Assembly (NCBI RefSeq): GCF_001750215.1
Contig: NZ_LWGM01000005.1
Coordinates: 1 to 34,397, forward strand
DNA from: Isoptericola variabilis
GTDB lineage: Bacteria; Actinomycetota; Actinomycetes; Actinomycetales; Cellulomonadaceae
Direction: 5' to 3'
Length of the DNA stretch: 34,397 nt
Shown piece by piece: positions 32,413 through 34,397 of the stretch. The notes under the pieces are model-generated. The model worked only from the letters and a program-made list of their open reading frames with translations, ran no database searches and was not told the origin of the DNA. Numbering within the stretch: the stretch's first letter is position 1; each line of letters opens with the position of its first letter. Made by a program: the position numbers and the translations under genes.

Positions 32413-33521
32413 TCTCGGGCGCCGGCATCGCCGGCCTCACCCTGGCCGCTCTGCTCGCCCGGCAGGGGCACGACGTGCTCGTCGTCGAGAAGAACCCTCG
32501 CTCGGTCGGTCGTGGGTACGGGCTGGCGCTGTGGCCGCACGGCTCCAGGGTGCTCCATGCCGTCGGCGCCTACGACGGGCTCGTCGCGCGGAGCGCGGAG
32601 ATGGTGCGGTACACGGCGCTCGGCGCACACGGCGACGTCCTGATGTCGTCGCCGCTCCCGCGCCAGGTGCGCGAGCGCGGACATCTCGGGATCCTCCCTC
32701 GCGGCGACCTGCTCGCCCTCCTGGAGGGCGCGGCCGCGGGGTGCGCCGTCCGCCACGGGACGACGATCGCGTCCGTGCACCAGGACCGGGAGGGCGTGAC
32801 GGTTCGGCTCGACGACGGCAGCACGCAGCAGGCCGACGTCCTCGTCGGTGCCGAGGGGATCGGCTCACCGACGCGGCGACGCCTTCCCGGACGGTCGCGT
32901 CGGTCCGACACCGGGTGGTCATGCCTCGTGTGGTGGGCCGACGCCGCCCTCGCCCGGCCCGGCGACGTCGTCGAGCGCTGGGGCGCCGGCAGCTTCCTCG
33001 GCACCTACCCGTGCCGCGACAGGCTCTGCGTCATCGTCGGCGCCCCGACCAGGCGCATCCAGGCCACCGGGCGCGGTGCCGCGGCCGCGGAGATCGTGGG
33101 GGAGCACGGCCTCGCCGATCCTCGGTGGACGGACGGGCTGCACGAGGCGCCGGCGCTGTGGCGCATGTCCGACGTCCGTGCGGCGCGGTGGACCCACGGT
33201 CGGACGGCGCTGGTCGGCGATGCCGCCGCGGCCTTCCTGCCCACCGCCGGGATTGGCGCCTCCATGGCGCTCGAGTCGGCAGCCGCGCTCGCGGACGAGC
33301 TGTCGCGGTCCGACGCCGCCTCCGCCCCGCACGCGCTCGCCCTCTACGAGCGGCGGCGCCGGCACCGGACGGAGCGCGCACAGACGCTGTCGCGCCGGCT
33401 GGCGCGGCTCACGTTCGTCGAGTCGCGTGCGGGTGCCGCCTTCCGCGACGCGCTCACCCGGCTCTCCGGCATCGACACGCTCACCGGACCCCTGCTGCGG
33501 GACCTGGCGCGGCCCGTCTGA
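32400..33521 (+). CDS. FAD-dependent monooxygenase (PHBH fold)
   Basis: A 373-aa aromatic-ring or antibiotic-hydroxylase-type flavoprotein. It has the FAD motif ISGAGIAGLTLAALLARQG (GxGxxG), the DG-like segment ADVLVGAEGIGSPTRRRL and the second FAD motif ALVGDAAAAFLPTAGIGASM, which keeps the GD but replaces the usual GDAAH with GDAAA. These enzymes hydroxylate substrates with NAD(P)H and O2, and TetX-like members inactivate tetracyclines; the substrate is not readable. GTG 32400 has GGAGGGAG 4 nt upstream. Control by the divergent TetR protein through two operators is likely. Confidence 0.9.
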   Translation: MRIVISGAGIAGLTLAALLARQGHDVLVVEKNPRSVGRGYGLALWPHGSRVLHAVGAYDGLVARSAEMVRYTALGAHGDVLMSSPLPRQVRERGHLGILPRGDLLALLEGAAAGCAVRHGTTIASVHQDREGVTVRLDDGSTQQADVLVGAEGIGSPTRRRLPGRSRRSDTGWSCLVWWADAALARPGDVVERWGAGSFLGTYPCRDRLCVIVGAPTRRIQATGRGAAAAEIVGEHGLADPRWTDGLHEAPALWRMSDVRAARWTHGRTALVGDAAAAFLPTAGIGASMALESAAALADELSRSDAASAPHALALYERRRRHRTERAQTLSRRLARLTFVESRAGAAFRDALTRLSGIDTLTGPLLRDLARPV

Positions 33522-33577
33522 AGGACCGGGGCGGCGCGGTCGGGCCGCTGCCGCGCAGCGCCGCCGGGCCGCTCGGG

Positions 33578-34372
33578 TCAGCCCCTGCCGCTCAGGCCGG
33601 TGCCGGTGCCGGTGCCGGTGCTGACGCTCGTGGTGCCGGCGCTGCCGGTCCCGTTGCCCGCGCCGGTGCCGGCACCCGCTCCGGTGCCGGTGCTGCCGCT
33701 CGCGCCGTTGCCGTTGCCGTTGCCGGTGCCGGTGCCGCTCTTGCCGCTGTCGGCGTTCGCGCCGCCGCTGCCCGCGTCGCCGCTGTCGCCGCCGCTCGCA
33801 GGCGAGCCGTCGGCGCCCGCGCCGTCGGCACCGGTCTGCTCGGCGCTCCCGCCGGGCTTCTTCTCGTCGGGCTTCTTGTCGGCCTTCTCGTCGCTCTTCT
33901 TCTCGTCGGGCTTCTTCTCGTCGAGCGCCTCGTCCTGCTTCTTGTCCTGCTTCTTGTCCTGCTTCTCGTGCTGCTGCGCGTCCTTCTCGGGCTCGTCGTC
34001 CCCGGTGCTCGTACCGGTGGGGTGGTCGGCGACCTGTGCCTCGCCGGCCTCTGCGTCGCTCACGGGCGCGTCCACGCTCCCCGACGCTCCCGAGCTCCCC
34101 GAGGACTCCGACGTCAGGGCGACCCCGGCGCTCTCCGGCGCGGGCACGGGCTCCTGCGAGGCCGTACCGTCCGCCGGCAGCTCCGCCACCGGCTCCGGCG
34201 TCGTCGTCTCCGCCGGCGACCCCGCGCCTGCCCCCAGCGGGGAGGCGAGCGCGACGGCCGCCACGGCGGCGGCCCCCGAGCGGAGCGCCCCAGGAACAGC
34301 ACCCCAGGAACGGTGTGGGTACAGGACACGCCGTGCGATCCACGGATCGCACGGCGTGTCCTGTACCCACAA
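33578..34372 (-). CDS. Low-complexity, probably secreted hydrophilic protein; 5' end uncertain
   Basis: A minus-strand frame ending at 33578. From the N-terminus it shows a hydrophobic stretch (AAAVAAVALASPLGAGAGS) like a signal peptide, an acidic Pro/Ser/Glu segment, a charged repeat region (QDKKQDKKQDE, KKPDEKKSDEK) and a Gly/Ser/Thr tail with GTGTGNGNGNG-type repeats. It looks like a disordered cell-surface or secreted protein; no domain is recognised. The longest frame starts at TTG 34372, inside a 28-bp inverted repeat, which is unlikely; GTG 34264 is an alternative but would shorten the signal peptide. Low-complexity content means a chance frame cannot be excluded. Confidence 0.5.
   Translation of the reverse strand: MWVQDTPCDPWIARRVLYPHRSWGAVPGALRSGAAAVAAVALASPLGAGAGSPAETTTPEPVAELPADGTASQEPVPAPESAGVALTSESSGSSGASGSVDAPVSDAEAGEAQVADHPTGTSTGDDEPEKDAQQHEKQDKKQDKKQDEALDEKKPDEKKSDEKADKKPDEKKPGGSAEQTGADGAGADGSPASGGDSGDAGSGGANADSGKSGTGTGNGNGNGASGSTGTGAGAGTGAGNGTGSAGTTSVSTGTGTGTGLSGRG
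33594..33730. repeat. GGTGCC-type hexanucleotide repeat region
   Basis: Short tandem GGTGCC units (for example 33598-33616) and degenerate relatives such as GTTGCC and GCTCCGGT. On the minus strand they encode the GT/GN repeats of the low-complexity protein. Such tracts can change length by slippage. Confidence 0.6.
34284..34311. repeat. 14-bp tandem repeat
   Basis: AGCGCCCCAGGAAC is followed directly by AGCACCCCAGGAAC, differing at one base. It lies between the candidate GTG start of the low-complexity gene and the long inverted repeat, in its possible promoter region. Confidence 0.6.
34314..34371 (-). terminator. Perfect 28-bp inverted repeat, probable terminator of the gene beyond the right edge
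   Basis: The arms at 34314-34341 and 34344-34371 are exact reverse complements with only AC between them. It begins 7 nt after a minus-strand stop codon at 34379-34381, so it would form the end of that transcript. The arms are longer than any other hairpin in the window. Confidence 0.65.
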
Positions 34373-34378
34373 CGGGGG

Positions 34379-34397
34379 TCAGCCGCGGGGCTTGGTG
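34379..34397 (-). CDS. Last codons of a minus-strand gene entering from the right edge
   Basis: The frame reads TKPRG followed by TGA, and a strong hairpin follows at once. Only five codons are visible, so the product cannot be named; the call rests on the hairpin placement. Confidence 0.35.

Noticed and set aside
31273-33521. Possible toxin-antitoxin module around the VbhA-like gene
   Set aside because: No Fic or other toxin gene is adjacent; neighbours are an SDR, a TetR regulator and a monooxygenase.
33594-33730. Short regular repeats considered as a CRISPR array
   Set aside because: Units are 6 nt in direct tandem without unique spacers, and no cas genes are present.

Overview
The window is very GC-rich DNA with dense genes, strong GC bias at third codon positions, frequent GTG starts, apparently leaderless promoters and typical actinobacterial families (CsoR, ROK, DHA1 transporters, RsbW-like HATPases). 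This points to a high-GC actinobacterium, probably of the Micrococcales (Cellulomonas/Promicromonospora-like); that placement is inference. I see no rRNA, tRNA, transposase, integrase or CRISPR array.

Layout. (1) 1-6817, sugar uptake and regulation: a DHA1 efflux-type MFS gene runs off the left edge and is divergent from a ROK repressor, with an inverted repeat between them. Next come a GH3 glycosidase and a sugar-type MFS transporter, divergent from a TetR regulator across a 24-bp inverted-repeat operator. (2) 6840-16214, copper island: a tetR / copD-ctaG fusion / copper ATPase operon with its own TetR operator, then copZ / secreted metal-binding-like protein / copA / YHS protein / csoR behind two CsoR-type boxes. 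(3) 16199-17764: a third CsoR-type box overlaps the promoter of a divergent operon of thioredoxin, a 54-aa Cys-rich protein, an RsbW-like ATPase and a DsrE-like protein. (4) 17787-22199, redox: a short flavin amine-oxidase-like enzyme coupled to a 54-aa small ORF and divergent from a LysR regulator, then trxB / thioredoxin (WCPPC) / glutaredoxin-like protein. (5) 22476-24201: a cysteine hydrolase divergent from a DJ-1/AraC regulator. (6) 24414-26607: a His-rich CopB-type ATPase behind a fourth CsoR-type box. (7) 26889-33521, ordinary accessory genes: M15 peptidase, VOC protein, DUF6176-like protein, NmrA-like protein, membrane coiled-coil protein, SDR, VbhA-antitoxin-like protein, and a TetR / FAD monooxygenase pair with twin operators. 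(8) 33578-34397: a low-complexity secreted-type protein and a 28-bp perfect inverted repeat next to the end of another gene at the window edge.

Working model: copper is handled by three P1B ATPases under at least two regulators. CsoR boxes precede copZ-copA-csoR, copB and, notably, a thioredoxin operon, so thiol repair may be induced together with copper export. The TetR-controlled ATPase sits with a CopD/CtaG membrane protein and may instead supply copper to cytochrome oxidase. The least-described parts are the CsoR-box thioredoxin operon with its Cys-rich small protein, the small ORF coupled to the flavoenzyme, and the open frame joining the first MFS to a YccA-like N-terminus at the left edge.
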